From Shewanella algidipiscicola (GTDB lineage Bacteria > Pseudomonadota > Gammaproteobacteria > Enterobacterales > Shewanellaceae): a DNA stretch of 64,000 bases. Location of the stretch: assembly GCF_003605125.1 (NCBI RefSeq), contig NZ_QPQT01000011.1:62001-126000 (forward strand), given 5' to 3'. Under the pieces are notes generated by a model, which did not search any database, had not been told where the DNA came from, and saw only the letters and a program-made list of their open reading frames with translations. Positions 35,742 to 44,754 of the stretch are shown piece after piece. Numbering within the stretch: position 1 is the stretch's first letter; each line of letters opens with the position of its first letter. Made by a program: the position numbers and the translations under genes.

Positions 35742-38591
35742 ATGCGATTAACACGCAAAACAGACCAAGTTGATGCTAGTAAAAAGCCGGCTCTAGGTCT
35801 AAACCGTCGCCAATTCCTCCAGACAGCAGGTCTTGCTACTGGTGGTATTGCTGCGGCTTCAATGCTGGGCGCAGGTATGATGCGCAAAGCAGAAGCGAAA
35901 GAAGTGCCTCACGATGCACCTACAGAAGTAAAACGTACCATCTGTTCTCACTGTTCAGTGGGTTGTGGGATTTACGCTGAAGTGCAAAACGGGGTGTGGA
36001 CAGGGCAAGAGCCTGCATTCGACCATCCATTTAACGCTGGTGGCCATTGTGCTAAAGGGGCATCGCTGCGTGAACATGGTCACGGTGAGAAGCGTCTAAA
36101 GTACCCAATGAAGCTCGAAGGCGGCAAGTGGAAGCGCCTTTCTTGGGAGCAAGCGATCGAGGAAGTTGGTCAAAAGGCATTGGATATTCGTAAAGAATCG
36201 GGTCCCGACTCAATATTCTTCATGGGTAGTGCTAAGTTCTCTAACGAGCAAGCGTATTTATACCGTAAATTCGCCGCGATGTGGGGCACCAATAATATCG
36301 ACCACTCAGCGCGTATTTGTCACTCTACCACTGTAGCCGGTGTTGCTAACACTTGGGGCTATGGTGCGCAAACCAACTCTTTCAACGATATCCGTAACGC
36401 TAAAGTGATGATGTTCATTGGGTCTAACCCCACCGAAGCCCATCCTGTAGCAATGCAACACATCTTAGAAGGTAAAGAGCGCGGCGCTAAAATCGTCGTG
36501 GTTGACCCTCGTTTCACCCGTACAGCAGCTAAGTCTGACGAGTACGTGCATATTCGCCCTGGCACAGATATCCCATATATCTATGGTCTGTTGTGGCATA
36601 TTTTTGAAAACAAGTGGGAAGATCAAAGCTTTATCGACCAACGTGTTTACGGTATGGAACGTATTCGCGAAGCGGCCGCTAAGTGGACACCTGCTGAAGT
36701 GGAAAGCGTGGCCGGTGTACCTGAAGCACAGATGTATCGTGTTGCTAAGCTGTTGGCTACCACTAAGCCTGGCACCGTCGTTTGGTGTATGGGGGGCACT
36801 CAGCATCACATTGGTAATGCCAATACCCGTGCCTACTGTATCCTGCAGCTAGCCCTAGGTAATATGGGTGTGTCTGGCGGTGGTACTAACATCTTCCGTG
36901 GTCACGATAACGTACAGGGTGCAACGGACTTTGGTCTGCTGTTCGATAATTTACCCGGTTACTATGGTCTGAAGACTGGCGCCTGGAAGCACTGGTGCAA
37001 TGTTTGGGACTTGGATTATGATTGGGTGAAGAGTCGTTTTGACCAAGAGCAACATCTTGGGCAAGATCCAATGACATCGACAGGTATTCCGTGTTCACGT
37101 TGGCATGATGGCGTACTCGAAGATAAGACTAAGATCGCACAGAAAGATAATATTCGTATGTCATTCTTCTGGGGTCAGTCTGTTAATACCGAAACTCGTG
37201 GTCGTGAAGTGCGTGAAGCATTGAACAAGATGGACACGGTCGTGGTAGTGGATCCATTCCCAACCATGGCTGGTGTGATGCATACCCGTAAAGACGGTGT
37301 CTATTTGCTGCCAGCCTCGACGCAGTTTGAGACCTATGGTTCAGTGTCAGCCTCTAACCGCTCGCTACAATGGCGCTCACAGGTTATTGAGCCGCTATTT
37401 GAGTCTAAGCCAGATCACGTGATCATGTACAAGCTGGCGAAGAAGTGGGGCATAGAGCAAGAGTTGTGTAAGCATATCCAAGTCAATGGCGATGAGCCGC
37501 TGATTGAAGATATCGTTCGCGAATATAACAAAGGTATGTGGACTATCGGTTACACAGGTCAAAGCCCTGAGCGTTTGAAGATGCACCAAGAAAACTGGGG
37601 CACCTTCGATATTAAATCGCTTGAAGCTCCAGGTGGCCCAGCTAAGGGTGAAACCTATGGTCTGCCTTGGCCATGTTGGGGTACGCCAGAGATGAAACAC
37701 CCTGGCACGCAAATCTTGTACCGCACCGATCGTGAAGTGAAAGACGGTGGCGGTAACTTCCGTGCCCGTTACGGGGTTGAACACGAAGGTAACAACATCT
37801 TGGCTGAAGGTTCTTTCTCTAAAGGCTCTGAAATCAAAGATGGTTATCCAGAATTTACCGACAAGATGCTTAAGCAACTTGGCTGGTGGGATGATCTCAC
37901 CGCCGAAGAGAAAGTGGCCGCAGAAGGTAAAAACTGGAAGACAGATATCTCAGGTGGTATTCAACGAGTGGCGATTAAACATGGTTGTATCCCTTACGGT
38001 AACGCTAAAGCGCGTTGTATCGTGTGGAACTTCCCTGATGATATCCCAGTACATCGTGAACCACTGTATACCCCTCGTCGTGACTTGGTTGCTAAGTATC
38101 CTACTTATGATGACCGTATGGTTGCGCGACTACCTACTCTGTATAAATCCATTCAGGATCAAGATTTTGCCAAAGACTTCCCATTGGCATTAACCTCTGG
38201 CCGCTTGGTTGAGTATGAAGGTGGTGGTGAAGAGACCCGTTCAAATCCATGGCTAGCTGAACTGCAACAAGAGATGTTCATCGAAATTAGCCCAGGTGAT
38301 GCGGCGGATCGTGGTCTTCGTGATGGTGACGAAGTATGGGTTCACAGTCCAGAAGGCGCCAAAATTAAAGTTCAGGCAATGGTGACTCCCCGGGTGATTA
38401 ATGGTGAATGTTTCATGCCATATCATTTCGCAGGTATCTTTGAAGGTGAAAGCTTAGAGAAGAATTACCCAGAGGGAACAATCCCTTACGTTATTGGCGA
38501 ATCGGCCAATACGATATTGACCTACGGCTATGACGTTGTGACCCAGATGCAAGAGACTAAGTCTAGCTTGTGTCAGATCACTAAAGCCTAA
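35742..38591 (+). CDS. fdhA: Formate dehydrogenase catalytic subunit FdhA, copy 1
   Basis: 949-residue molybdo/tungsto-bis-pterin enzyme oxidising formate to CO2, exported folded to the periplasm by a Tat signal (NRRQFLQTAGLATGGIAAASML). The N-terminal 4Fe-4S motif is CSHCSVGCGIY...GHCAKGASL. The metal ligand position reads ARICHSTTVAG, so it is a cysteine (Cys193) where E. coli FdnG has selenocysteine; no SECIS-like UGA is present. GDAADRGLRDGDEVWV is in the C-terminal cofactor domain. I prefer the ATG at 35742 over the GTG at 35739 because of TAGGAG spacing. It forms an operon with fdhB and fdhC. Confidence 0.95.
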   Translation: MRLTRKTDQVDASKKPALGLNRRQFLQTAGLATGGIAAASMLGAGMMRKAEAKEVPHDAPTEVKRTICSHCSVGCGIYAEVQNGVWTGQEPAFDHPFNAGGHCAKGASLREHGHGEKRLKYPMKLEGGKWKRLSWEQAIEEVGQKALDIRKESGPDSIFFMGSAKFSNEQAYLYRKFAAMWGTNNIDHSARICHSTTVAGVANTWGYGAQTNSFNDIRNAKVMMFIGSNPTEAHPVAMQHILEGKERGAKIVVVDPRFTRTAAKSDEYVHIRPGTDIPYIYGLLWHIFENKWEDQSFIDQRVYGMERIREAAAKWTPAEVESVAGVPEAQMYRVAKLLATTKPGTVVWCMGGTQHHIGNANTRAYCILQLALGNMGVSGGGTNIFRGHDNVQGATDFGLLFDNLPGYYGLKTGAWKHWCNVWDLDYDWVKSRFDQEQHLGQDPMTSTGIPCSRWHDGVLEDKTKIAQKDNIRMSFFWGQSVNTETRGREVREALNKMDTVVVVDPFPTMAGVMHTRKDGVYLLPASTQFETYGSVSASNRSLQWRSQVIEPLFESKPDHVIMYKLAKKWGIEQELCKHIQVNGDEPLIEDIVREYNKGMWTIGYTGQSPERLKMHQENWGTFDIKSLEAPGGPAKGETYGLPWPCWGTPEMKHPGTQILYRTDREVKDGGGNFRARYGVEHEGNNILAEGSFSKGSEIKDGYPEFTDKMLKQLGWWDDLTAEEKVAAEGKNWKTDISGGIQRVAIKHGCIPYGNAKARCIVWNFPDDIPVHREPLYTPRRDLVAKYPTYDDRMVARLPTLYKSIQDQDFAKDFPLALTSGRLVEYEGGGEETRSNPWLAELQQEMFIEISPGDAADRGLRDGDEVWVHSPEGAKIKVQAMVTPRVINGECFMPYHFAGIFEGESLEKNYPEGTIPYVIGESANTILTYGYDVVTQMQETKSSLCQITKA

Positions 38592-38617
38592 CTGAACTTG
38601 ATGAGGAGATAGCCATT

Positions 38618-39214
38618 ATGGCAGTCATGAAATTTCTATGTGACACCAAACGCTGCATCGAGTGTAACGGTTGCGTCACAGCATGTAAGAACGAAAACGA
38701 TTCCGCACTCGAGTGGGGAATTCAACGTCGCCGCGTCGTGACGATTAACGATGGTCAGCCAGGCGAAGCATCGATCTCAGTGGCATGTATGCACTGTACC
38801 GACGCCCCTTGTATGGCAGTTTGCCCTGCTGATTGTTTCTATCGCACCGAAGACGGCATTGTATTGCATAACAAAGATACCTGTATCGGTTGTGGTTACT
38901 GTTTCTATGCCTGTCCTTTCGGCGCGCCACAGTTCCCTAAGCAGGGCGCTTTTGGTAGCCGCGGCAAGATGGATAAGTGTACTTTCTGTGCCGGTGGCCC
39001 AGAAGAGACCTTCTCTGAAGCCGAGCGTCAGAAGTACGGTGCTAACCGTATCGCTGAAGGTAAGTTGCCTATGTGTGCGGAGCTTTGTTCGACTAAAGCA
39101 CTGCTCGCAGGTGATGCTGAAATGGTATCGAACATTTACCGTGAGCGCATGGCTGCGCGAGGTAATCCTAATGTGATTTGGGGTTACAACCCTCAAACAG
39201 CTGAGTTCAACTAA
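38618..39214 (+). CDS. fdhB: Formate dehydrogenase iron-sulfur subunit FdhB, copy 1
   Basis: 198-residue electron-transfer subunit with four 4Fe-4S cysteine sets of the DmsB/FdnH type: CIECNGCVTACK at residues 13-24, CMHCTDAPCMAVCP, CIGCGYCFYACP and the pair CTFCAGG / CAELCSTKAL. It has no signal sequence, so it is probably exported in complex with FdhA (hitchhiker transport). It passes electrons from FdhA to the cytochrome b subunit FdhC, whose gene follows 50 bases later. Confidence 0.94.
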   Translation: MAVMKFLCDTKRCIECNGCVTACKNENDSALEWGIQRRRVVTINDGQPGEASISVACMHCTDAPCMAVCPADCFYRTEDGIVLHNKDTCIGCGYCFYACPFGAPQFPKQGAFGSRGKMDKCTFCAGGPEETFSEAERQKYGANRIAEGKLPMCAELCSTKALLAGDAEMVSNIYRERMAARGNPNVIWGYNPQTAEFN

Positions 39215-39264
39215 GCAGAGCAAGGGTTAGCGCATCAGCGCTATCCCTTAAGAAAGGAGTGACA

Positions 39265-40293
39265 ATGTTAAACAAACTGTTAAACAAATCACTGCGTAGT
39301 CTGTTTGCTCTGTTAGTGCTCATCACGGGATTGGGTGTGGGGGCGACGATGCTCTCTATGCCTGCTCACGCGACTGATCAGCAATCGAGTCAGCAACAGG
39401 CTAATGCAAAAACCAGTGATGCGGACCTATGGCGAGCGGTAAAATCCGGTGATTCGGGTTATACCACAGCTAAAGGCGTAGAAACTGGAGTGCTGATTAA
39501 CGTTGCCGGTAATGATGGTAAAGAGGTAAGAAATAAATACCTTACGCCGATTATGGCCATCGCGGTTGTCGGTGTTTTTGGTGCATTTTTACTGTTTTAC
39601 TTGGTAAATGGTGCATCTAAATTAAGCCATGGCTTTTCCGGCAAAATGGTATTGCGCTGGACAAAAGCCGACTTGTGGCTGCACTGGGCGATGGCGATAC
39701 CTTGCCTTACACTGATCTTTACTGGTTTAAATATCATGCTGGGTAAGTATGCCTTGCAACCTTATGTCGGCGCCGATGTGTGGGCTGCATTAATCTACGG
39801 TAGCAAGACTATCCATGATTATGCGGGGCCTGTATTCATCATCGCTTGGGCGCTATGCGTCGTGAAATGGATGCCAATGCAGACATTTAAGATGTATGAC
39901 CTTAAATGGTTCTTAGTGGTTGGTGGCTACATCAACTTTGGTCCATTTAAAGGTAAGCACCCTGACAGTGGTTTTGCTAACGCTGGTGAGAAAATGTGGT
40001 TTTGGACACTGACCTTCTTTGGTTTATTTATCAGTGTATCCGGTATCATGTTGGTTTTACCTGGCTTAGATCTGCCACGTGAAGCGTCAATGGCGGCTCT
40101 GCTTATTCATGGCATCAGTGCCATTATCTTGATCGCTTTCACCATAATACATATATGGATGGCGACGGTATTGAGCGAAGGCGGTATGGAGTCGATGAAG
40201 TCAGGTTACTGTGATGAGAACTGGGCGATTCAGCACCATAATCTTTGGTTTGATGAGATCAAAGAAAACGGCACTTTGCAGTATAAAGAGTAA
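39265..40293 (+). CDS. fdhC: Formate dehydrogenase cytochrome b556 subunit FdhC, copy 1
   Basis: 342-residue membrane subunit. A cleavable N-terminal signal (SLFALLVLITGLGVGATMLSMPAHA) is followed by four haem-binding helices: WTKADLWLHWAMAIPCL with a haem His, IHDYAGPVFIIAWALCVV, KMWFWTLTFFGLFISVSGIM and HGISAIILIAFTIIHIWM. It quinone-couples the complex to the menaquinone pool. The ATG at 39265 is chosen because the GTG at 39259 overlaps the AAAGGAG ribosome binding site. Operon ends at the terminator 28 bases on. Confidence 0.93.
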   Translation: MLNKLLNKSLRSLFALLVLITGLGVGATMLSMPAHATDQQSSQQQANAKTSDADLWRAVKSGDSGYTTAKGVETGVLINVAGNDGKEVRNKYLTPIMAIAVVGVFGAFLLFYLVNGASKLSHGFSGKMVLRWTKADLWLHWAMAIPCLTLIFTGLNIMLGKYALQPYVGADVWAALIYGSKTIHDYAGPVFIIAWALCVVKWMPMQTFKMYDLKWFLVVGGYINFGPFKGKHPDSGFANAGEKMWFWTLTFFGLFISVSGIMLVLPGLDLPREASMAALLIHGISAIILIAFTIIHIWMATVLSEGGMESMKSGYCDENWAIQHHNLWFDEIKENGTLQYKE

Positions 40294-40320
40294 GTTTATT
40301 ACGTAAACTTAACTTAAATA

Positions 40321-40357
40321 AAACACCTCGTAGGGTAACCTGCGGGGTGTTTTTTTA
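40321..40357 (+). terminator. Terminator of FDH operon 1
   Basis: Fourteen-pair stem with some G-U pairs, AAACACCTCGTAGG / CCTGCGGGGTGTTT, loop GTAA, then a run of T. It resembles the terminator of FDH operon 2. Confidence 0.92.
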
Positions 40358-41021
40358 TGGTTTGAGTTTAGGTCAAATATTCTCATCACTGTAATATCAA
40401 TTCACTCTTGCCATGAATGAATAGCATAGCCTTTCGCTAAATATTCCTATTAAAAAATTTCTCTTCACCGTCTGAAAATTTTAAATCATCGCTTAATTAT
40501 GGGTCGTATCATTGCGGCTTAATTTAGCGATCGTTAGGTGCAAACTAATGAATATTAATACCTGATACTTGTATTAGGGATGATGTATTGAGGCAGTGAG
40601 TTCTCTTTGTTTTTTGTATAAAAAATAAACTTGTTAATGTGTCATTCATGCGAACGATAAGTACCCGATATCTGCAGCTTTAAGCAATTAGCTAATATGT
40701 TGAATAACATTGTGTTTACATGTGTGTATGGGTGAATCATTGCTTGGTGGTGAACATCTAATACGAATATTTAAATATATATGATTGGCTTAACACTTTA
40801 GCTATTTACTCTATTTTTGCACGATTCTTACCCCGTTTAGATCAATATTTTCAGTATCAAATCCACCTATATTGCAGGGGCAATTAATCGGATGTTTTAA
40901 ATAAATATACAAGATTTACCAAATAAGCACCTAGGCGCAACATTTGTTTAACGTGTGTTTTATCGCTTGATTGGAATGAAGCATCCCAACTATTTGAATC
41001 GTCCTAATACTAGGAGCAAAA
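40358..41021. promoter_or_regulatory. Long AT-rich region upstream of FDH operon 2
   Basis: Over 660 bases with no gene. It is markedly A+T-rich, contains the palindrome ATATTTAAATAT near 40768, and TTGAT / ATCAA half-sites (for example 40968-40981 and 40840) compatible with FNR-type binding, none complete. Its length suggests several regulator sites for the second operon. There is no sigma-54 match as good as the one at 31632. Confidence 0.45.
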
Positions 41022-41219
41022 ATGAAAAAGCAACAGCCCGATCTTAATCGAAGATCACTGCTGAAAGCACTCTCCATTGGTGGTACGGCCGGGGTGGCCA
41101 TTGCCGCAAGCGGTATCAGTGTTGCCCATGCAGCGGAAACTAAGCCCAGTGTAAAACACACCGATAGCTACCATGAAACTGCGCATATCCGCAGCTACTA
41201 CAACAGCTTGCGTAGCTAA
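41022..41219 (+). CDS. FdhX-type small Tat-signal protein, second copy
   Basis: 65-residue paralogue of the 35474 gene: NRRSLLKALSIGGTAGVAIAASG is the twin-arginine signal and SYHETAHIRSYYNSLRS is the conserved tail. The identical placement before fdhA in both operons and the conserved HETxHIRSYYxSLRS end argue for a real function linked to the formate dehydrogenase. CTAGGAG provides the ribosome binding site, and fdhA follows after 17 bases. Confidence 0.87.
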   Translation: MKKQQPDLNRRSLLKALSIGGTAGVAIAASGISVAHAAETKPSVKHTDSYHETAHIRSYYNSLRS

Positions 41220-41236
41220 TTAGGAGAATTTAAGCG

Positions 41237-44092
41237 ATGAAGTTAACTCGCAAATCAAATGAGGCGCCTACCGTTGCTAAGCCAACTCTAGGGATCAGTC
41301 GTCGTCAATTTATGAAGCACGCAGGTATCACTACCGGCGGTATCGCAGCAGCATCTCTTCTTGGTACCGGCATGATGCGTCGCGCCGAAGCCAAAGATAT
41401 TCCGCATGATGCACCGATCGAAATCAAGCGTACAGTATGTAGTGCCTGTGCGGTAGGTTGTGGTCTTTATGCTGAAGTACAAAATGGCGTTTGGACAGGG
41501 CAAGAGCCAGCATTCGACCATCCATTTAACGCCGGGGGGCACTGTGCTAAAGGTGCTGCATTGCGTGAACATGGTCACGGTGAGAAGCGTCTTAAGTACC
41601 CAATGAAGTTGGTTGATGGTAAGTGGAAAAAATTATCTTGGGATCAGGCCTTTAATGAGCTTGGTGATAAGATGTTGGATATCCGTAAAGAGTCGGGTCC
41701 TGACTCACTTTACTTTATGGGTAGTGCTAAATTTTCTAACGAAGGCTGCTACATGTACCGTAAATTCGCGGCGATGTGGGGCACCAACAATGTCGACCAT
41801 TCGGCGCGTATTTGTCACTCTACCACGGTAGCGGGTGTTGCTAACACTTGGGGCTACGGTGCGCAAACTAACTCGTTTAACGATATTCAGAACGCTAACG
41901 CGATCTTTTTTATTGGTGCTAACCCCGCTGAAGCACATCCAGTGGCTATGCAGCATATCCTTATCGCTAAAGAGAAAAACAACGCTAAAATTATCGTTGT
42001 CGACCCACGCTTCTCTCGTACGGCAGCGCATTCTGACTTACATTGTGCGCTTCGCCCCGGTACCGATATCCCATTTATCTACGGTATGCTTTGGCATATC
42101 TTCGAAAACGGTTGGGAAGATAAAACCTTTATCGAGCAGCGTGTATTCGAAATGGATACCATCCGTGAAGAGATAAAGAAATTCCCACCGAAAGAAGTGA
42201 CTCACATCACGGGTGTCAGTGAAGAAGAGGTTTACCAAGCGGCTAAATTAATGGCCGAAAACCGTCCTGGCACTGTCATCTGGTGTATGGGTGGAACTCA
42301 ACACCACGTCGGTAACGCCAATACCCGTGCTTACTGTATCCTGCAGCTGGCCTTAGGCAACATGGGTGTGTCTGGTGGTGGTACTAACATTTTCCGTGGT
42401 CACGATAACGTACAGGGTGCGACTGACTTAGGTCTGTTATTCGATACGCTACCGGGTTACTACGGTCTTAAGACTGGTTCTTGGAAGCATTGGTCAAATG
42501 TATGGGAACTGGATTACGAGTGGGTTAAAGGTCGTTTCGACCAAAATGAATATCTTGGTCGTATCCCAATGAATACACCAGGTATTCCTTGTTCTCGTTG
42601 GCACGATGGCGTATTAGAAACGCCTGAGAAGCTGGCGCAGAAAGATCGTGTTCGTATGGCGTTCTTCTGGGGACAATCGGTTAACACCGAGACTCGTCAA
42701 AGCGAAGTACGTGATGCACTCGATAAGATGGATACTGTGGTTGTCGTCGATCCATTCCCAACGATGGCGGGTGTTATGCACCGTCGTAAGAATGGTGTTT
42801 ATCTGTTACCTGCTGCCACTCAGTTTGAAACTGAAGGTTCAGTGTCTAACTCGGGTCGTAGCCAGCAGTGGCGTGAAAAGGTCATCGAGCCATTATTCGA
42901 GTCTAAGACCGACCTTGAGATTATGTATCGTCTATCGCAAAAGCTTGGTTTCGACAAAGAGTACACCAAGCGCATCGCTAAAGATGCTAACGACATGCTA
43001 GTGATTGAAGACGTTACACGTGAAATTAACCGCGGTATGTGGACCATTGGTATGTCTGGCCAAAGCCCAGAGCGTTTGAAGTTACATACTCAAAACTGGG
43101 GAAGCTTCAGCAACAAGACGCTTGAAGCAGAAGGTGGTCCAGCGAAAGGTGAAACTTATGGTCTACCTTGGCCATGTTGGGGGACGCCAGAGCAGAAACA
43201 CCCTGGTACTCAAATCCTATATAACACACACAAACATGTGCTTGAGGGCGGCGGTAACTTCCGTGCGCGCTACGGTGTTGAATACCAAGGTAAGAACCTA
43301 TTGGCCGAAGGCAGCTTCTCTAAAGGTGCTGAGATCCAAGACGGTTATCCAGAGTTCAGCGCAGATATGCTCAAGCAACTTGGCTGGTGGGACGACCTTA
43401 CTGCAGAAGAGAAAACCTCTGCCGAGGGTAAAAATTGGAAGACCGACCTTTCTGGCGGTATCCAGCGTGTGGCAATGAAACACGGTTGTATTCCGTTTGG
43501 TAATGCTAAAGCGCGTTGTATTGTATGGACCTTCCCTGATCAAGTACCGGTTCATCGTGAGCCACTGTATACGCCACGTCGTGATCTTGTGTCTAAGTAC
43601 CCAACTTATGACGATATGCAAGTGCACCGTCTACCTACGCTGTACAAGTCAATCCAAGAGAAAGACAGTTCAGCCAAGTACCCACTAGGGTTGACCTCGG
43701 GTCGTCTAGTTGAGTACGAAGGTGGTGGTGAAGAGTCACGCTCTAACCCATGGCTCGCAGAGCTTCAACAAGAGATGTTTGTTGAAATTAACCCAAGCGA
43801 TGCTGCCGATCGCGGTATTCGTAACGGTGACACAGTATGGCTAGAGGGGGCTGAAGGCGGCCGCATTAAGATTCAGGCCATGGTAACCCCACGGGTTAAA
43901 CCTGGTGTGACTTGGATGCCTTACCACTTTGCGGGTGTGATGCATGGCGAAAGCCTCGAGAACAACTATCCAGAAGGTACAGTGCCTTATGTGATTGGTG
44001 AGTCAGCGAACACGGCATTAACTTACGGTTATGACCCTGTGACGCAGATGCAAGAGACGAAAGCTTCGCTTTGTCAGATCACTAAAGCCTAA
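41237..44092 (+). CDS. fdhA: Formate dehydrogenase catalytic subunit FdhA, copy 2
   Basis: 951-residue close paralogue of the first FdhA. Tat signal SRRQFMKHAGITTGGIAAASLL, iron-sulfur motif CSACAVGCGLY...GHCAKGAAL, and metal-ligand Cys193 in ARICHSTTVAG (cysteine, not selenocysteine). The two copies differ most in the stretch after about residue 250 and around residues 540-600. It oxidises formate in the periplasm. It shares its operon with its own FdhX, FdhB and FdhC, so the two enzymes may be expressed under different conditions. Confidence 0.95.
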   Translation: MKLTRKSNEAPTVAKPTLGISRRQFMKHAGITTGGIAAASLLGTGMMRRAEAKDIPHDAPIEIKRTVCSACAVGCGLYAEVQNGVWTGQEPAFDHPFNAGGHCAKGAALREHGHGEKRLKYPMKLVDGKWKKLSWDQAFNELGDKMLDIRKESGPDSLYFMGSAKFSNEGCYMYRKFAAMWGTNNVDHSARICHSTTVAGVANTWGYGAQTNSFNDIQNANAIFFIGANPAEAHPVAMQHILIAKEKNNAKIIVVDPRFSRTAAHSDLHCALRPGTDIPFIYGMLWHIFENGWEDKTFIEQRVFEMDTIREEIKKFPPKEVTHITGVSEEEVYQAAKLMAENRPGTVIWCMGGTQHHVGNANTRAYCILQLALGNMGVSGGGTNIFRGHDNVQGATDLGLLFDTLPGYYGLKTGSWKHWSNVWELDYEWVKGRFDQNEYLGRIPMNTPGIPCSRWHDGVLETPEKLAQKDRVRMAFFWGQSVNTETRQSEVRDALDKMDTVVVVDPFPTMAGVMHRRKNGVYLLPAATQFETEGSVSNSGRSQQWREKVIEPLFESKTDLEIMYRLSQKLGFDKEYTKRIAKDANDMLVIEDVTREINRGMWTIGMSGQSPERLKLHTQNWGSFSNKTLEAEGGPAKGETYGLPWPCWGTPEQKHPGTQILYNTHKHVLEGGGNFRARYGVEYQGKNLLAEGSFSKGAEIQDGYPEFSADMLKQLGWWDDLTAEEKTSAEGKNWKTDLSGGIQRVAMKHGCIPFGNAKARCIVWTFPDQVPVHREPLYTPRRDLVSKYPTYDDMQVHRLPTLYKSIQEKDSSAKYPLGLTSGRLVEYEGGGEESRSNPWLAELQQEMFVEINPSDAADRGIRNGDTVWLEGAEGGRIKIQAMVTPRVKPGVTWMPYHFAGVMHGESLENNYPEGTVPYVIGESANTALTYGYDPVTQMQETKASLCQITKA

Positions 44093-44112
44093 GTACCGGG
44101 AGAATTGCCAAT

Positions 44113-44682
44113 ATGGCTACAATGAAATTTTTATGTGATACCAAGCGCTGCATTGAATGTAACGGCTGTGTCACTGCATGTAAAAACGAAAACGACTCTG
44201 CTCTCGAGTGGGGTATCCAGCGTCGCCGCGTCGTCACCATCAATGATGGTGTTCGAGGCGAAGCGTCTATCTCTGTGGCATGTATGCATTGTACCGATGC
44301 GCCTTGCCAAGCAGTTTGTCCTACAAACTGTTTCTACAAGACTGAAGATGGCCTAACGCTACACAACAAAGATACCTGTATCGGTTGTGGTTACTGCCTA
44401 TACGCTTGCCCATTTGGCGCACCTCAGTTCCCTAAACAGGGGGCATTTGGTAGCCGCGGTAAAATGGACAAATGTACTTTCTGTGCCGGTGGTCCTGAAG
44501 AGAACCATTCTGATGCAGAACGTCAGAAGTACGGTGCAAACCGTATTGCCGAAGGCAAATTGCCTATGTGTGCAGAGTTGTGTGCGACTAAGTCGTTACT
44601 TGCTGGTGATGCTGAGGTTATCTCAAACATCTTCCGCGAGCGTGTTGCATATCGTGGTTCCAAAAATGCAATTTGGGGTTAA
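44113..44682 (+). CDS. fdhB: Formate dehydrogenase iron-sulfur subunit FdhB, copy 2
   Basis: 189-residue subunit nearly identical to copy 1 over the first 180 residues, with the same four 4Fe-4S cysteine sets (CIECNGCVTACK, CMHCTDAPCQAVCP, CIGCGYCLYACP, CTFCAGG/CAELCATKSL). It ends nine residues earlier than copy 1, after NAIWG, losing the YNPQTAEFN tail. It transfers electrons between FdhA and FdhC of the second operon. Confidence 0.94.
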   Translation: MATMKFLCDTKRCIECNGCVTACKNENDSALEWGIQRRRVVTINDGVRGEASISVACMHCTDAPCQAVCPTNCFYKTEDGLTLHNKDTCIGCGYCLYACPFGAPQFPKQGAFGSRGKMDKCTFCAGGPEENHSDAERQKYGANRIAEGKLPMCAELCATKSLLAGDAEVISNIFRERVAYRGSKNAIWG

Positions 44683-44754
44683 CCCTCTGCTTGCATTATG
44701 CCACTATTATTCCGCACCGTGCTGTCGAGCCGGTGCGGACGATAAGGATGTAAT

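Noticed and set aside
36310..36322. Possible selenocysteine at the FdhA metal ligand
   Set aside because: The codon is TGT (Cys) in both copies; no in-frame TGA exists.
40830..40985. FNR or CRP site upstream of FDH operon 2
   Set aside because: Only isolated TTGAT and ATCAA half-sites with wrong spacing; no complete palindrome.
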